This document shows positions 12,485-12,591 of a stretch of DNA of 12,591 bases, one piece after another. The number at the start of each line of letters is the position of its first letter. Position 1 is the stretch's first letter. This DNA is from Candidatus Methanoperedens sp. (lineage in GTDB: Archaea; Halobacteriota; Methanosarcinia; Methanosarcinales; Methanoperedenaceae), in contig JAPZAN010000134.1 of NCBI GenBank assembly GCA_027460605.1, positions 1 through 12,591 on the forward strand, in the 5' to 3' direction. Under the pieces are notes generated by a model. The model saw only the letters and a program-made list of their open reading frames with translations, had not been told where the DNA came from and did no database searches. Position numbers and translations under genes: made by a program.

Positions 12485-12591
12485 ATGAATTTTGAAAGAA
12501 AAGGCGGTTTCGGCGGCGGAAGAGGAAGTTTCAGACCAAGCGGTCCGAGAGAAATGCACAAAGCAACATGCGCAGACTGCGGTCAGGAGAC
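12485..12591 (+). CDS. RG-rich zinc-ribbon protein, 5' part only
   Basis: The gene runs off the right edge after 35 codons. The translation begins MNFERKGGFGGGRGSFRP, a glycine/arginine-rich flexible segment like those that bind RNA. It is followed by MHKATCADCGQE, the first CxxC of a CxxC-x17-CxxC zinc ribbon found in many methanogen proteins. GGAG lies eight bases before the ATG at 12485, and the TRAM gene ends 27 bases upstream, so the two are probably co-transcribed and both act on RNA. The second zinc knuckle must lie beyond the window. Confidence 0.75.
   Translation, partial: MNFERKGGFGGGRGSFRPSGPREMHKATCADCGQE

Overview
The window looks like chromosomal DNA of a euryarchaeon, most plausibly a Methanosarcinales-type lineage (a Methanoperedens-like archaeon is my best guess, from memory of families and not from any search). 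The evidence is a set of genes of the archaeal 'modified' mevalonate route (aconitase X, a UbiD-family decarboxylase and the flavin prenyltransferase UbiX), a short archaeal SRP54, a stand-alone TRAM-domain protein, TATA-type promoters close to start codons, and a large secreted DUF2341/choice-of-anchor-type protein.

Layout. 1-91 (-): 5' end of a small cysteine-rich zinc-finger gene. 327-692 (-): hisI. 919-4173 (+): a 1084-residue secreted metallophosphoesterase with several extracellular modules, which converges on aconitase X and shares a hairpin with it across both stop codons. 4185-8843 (-): a set of genes read ubiX -> ubiD -> nuclease-like -> MNT nucleotidyltransferase -> truncated hepT -> aconitase X. 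8924-9330: two very small convergent genes. 9452-10774 (+): srp54, followed by a strong hairpin plus T-tract. 10928-12112 (+): a HI0933/BaiN-like flavoprotein. 12248-12591 (+): a TRAM protein and the start of an RG-rich zinc-ribbon protein.

How the genes fit together. Aconitase X (phosphomevalonate dehydratase large subunit) makes trans-anhydromevalonate phosphate. The UbiD homologue decarboxylates it to isopentenyl phosphate, using prenylated FMN supplied by UbiX. Here this metabolic cluster is split by about 1.9 kb of AT-rich accessory DNA (a PD-(D/E)XK-like protein, a MntA-type antitoxin and a 26-codon stump of its HepT partner). That block is bordered by inverted copies (28 of 31 bases identical) of a decamer-periodic repeat, one of which supplies the last codons and the stop of ubiD. 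The ubiD gene also appears to have an in-frame internal deletion of roughly 60 residues that removes the catalytic glutamate region, and the small subunit of the dehydratase is not in the window. The most interesting part of the window is therefore a mevalonate-pathway cluster that has been invaded and is possibly decaying. Next is a promoter, long hairpin and T-tract unit between srp54 and the flavoprotein gene that could be an attenuator or a small RNA.
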